From assembly GCA_963204785.1 (NCBI GenBank), contig CAUJHG010000036.1:1-64000 (forward strand): DNA of 64,000 bases, in the 5' to 3' direction. Positions 63,910 through 64,000 of this stretch are shown here, in pieces. The stretch is from Pseudomonadota bacterium. GTDB lineage: Bacteria > Pseudomonadota > Gammaproteobacteria > Burkholderiales > Burkholderiaceae_E. Below the pieces are notes generated by a model. It did not search any database. It was not told where the DNA came from and saw only the letters and a program-made list of their open reading frames with translations. The translations under genes and the position numbers were made by a program. How positions within the stretch are numbered: position 1 is the stretch's first letter; each line of letters begins with the position of its first letter.

Positions 63910-64000
63910 TCAGGGCTGCATCACGTAGCTTCCCGGCGCGTCGCACAGGGCCCTGAACCCCGCTTCCGGATTGCCCATCGGCGGCGGGGGGACCGGCGCA
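63910..64000 (-). CDS. Partial ORF entering from the right edge
   Basis: A minus-strand frame runs from the edge to a TGA at 63910 and ends PMGNPEAGFRALCDAPGSYVMQP. It is the C-terminal 29 residues of a possible protein starting beyond the window; no family can be assigned from so little. Confidence 0.35.
   Translation of the reverse strand, partial: APVPPPPMGNPEAGFRALCDAPGSYVMQP

Overview
The window is a stretch of very GC-rich chromosome from what is most likely a betaproteobacterium of the order Burkholderiales. The pointers are a phasin gene with PHA-type operators, a Bug/TctC-type periplasmic receptor, the AcnD/PrpF version of the methylcitrate cycle, branched-chain amino-acid type (Liv) ABC transporters and several AMP-forming acyl-CoA ligases. 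Genes are dense, starts usually carry GGAG/AGGAG ribosome sites, and most long ORFs in the supplied track are antisense shadows caused by the high GC content. Species is not determinable by eye.

Layout. 1-13.4 kb: MFS exporter (cut by the left edge), two tandem acyl-CoA ligases, ketopantoate reductase, phasin, zinc alcohol dehydrogenase, small lipoprotein, a third acyl-CoA ligase, alkyl-sulfatase-like metallohydrolase and an MlrC-type M81 peptidase. 13.5-19.3 kb: MFS transporter, class III CoA-transferase, an O-methyltransferase/GTP cyclohydrolase I pair and a thiolase. 19.4-24.8 kb: acnD-prpF (2-methylcitrate dehydration), then an MgtC/DUF4010 membrane protein preceded by a truncated SDR. 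24.9-32 kb: serine hydrolase, lipoprotein and thioesterase, then a tight four-gene envelope cluster (secreted MORN protein, secreted HExxH protein, D-Ala-D-Ala carboxypeptidase-like protein, GT-C/TPR membrane protein). 32-43 kb: Old Yellow Enzyme, ABC and Bug solute receptors, fourth acyl-CoA ligase, nitronate monooxygenase divergent from a PadR regulator, cytochrome b561, RidA, NIPSNAP and MFS proteins. 42.2-48.7 kb: phosphotransferase, a branched-chain 2-oxoacid dehydrogenase E1alpha-E1beta-E2 operon without E3, SDR and nitroreductase. 49-54 kb: complete Liv-type ABC operon with a LivM-LivG fusion, followed by dgkA. 54-57 kb: an accessory patch with a DUF2249 gene under an NsrR-like operator, an orphan antitoxin with a decayed toxin in front, a VapBC module with a large inverted repeat, and a CAU-anticodon tRNA. 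57.4-64 kb: DUF3427-type helicase with a damaged N-terminus, two MFS transporters, DUF2788 protein and a YpfJ-type zinc peptidase; a partial ORF enters from the right edge.

Taken together the window is dominated by uptake and CoA-activation of organic acids (four ligases, CoA-transferase, thiolase, thioesterase, AcnD/PrpF, branched-chain oxoacid dehydrogenase, Liv and Bug receptors), fitting a metabolically versatile organic-acid and fatty-acid degrader that stores PHA. No CRISPR array, prophage, rRNA operon or intact insertion sequence was seen. The most interesting signals are regulatory: paired palindromes around the phasin promoter, paired palindromes in the PadR/nitronate monooxygenase intergenic region, and an NsrR-like site at the DUF2249 gene. 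Others are a dgkA without a normal start codon, and the undescribed secreted HExxH/MORN cluster.
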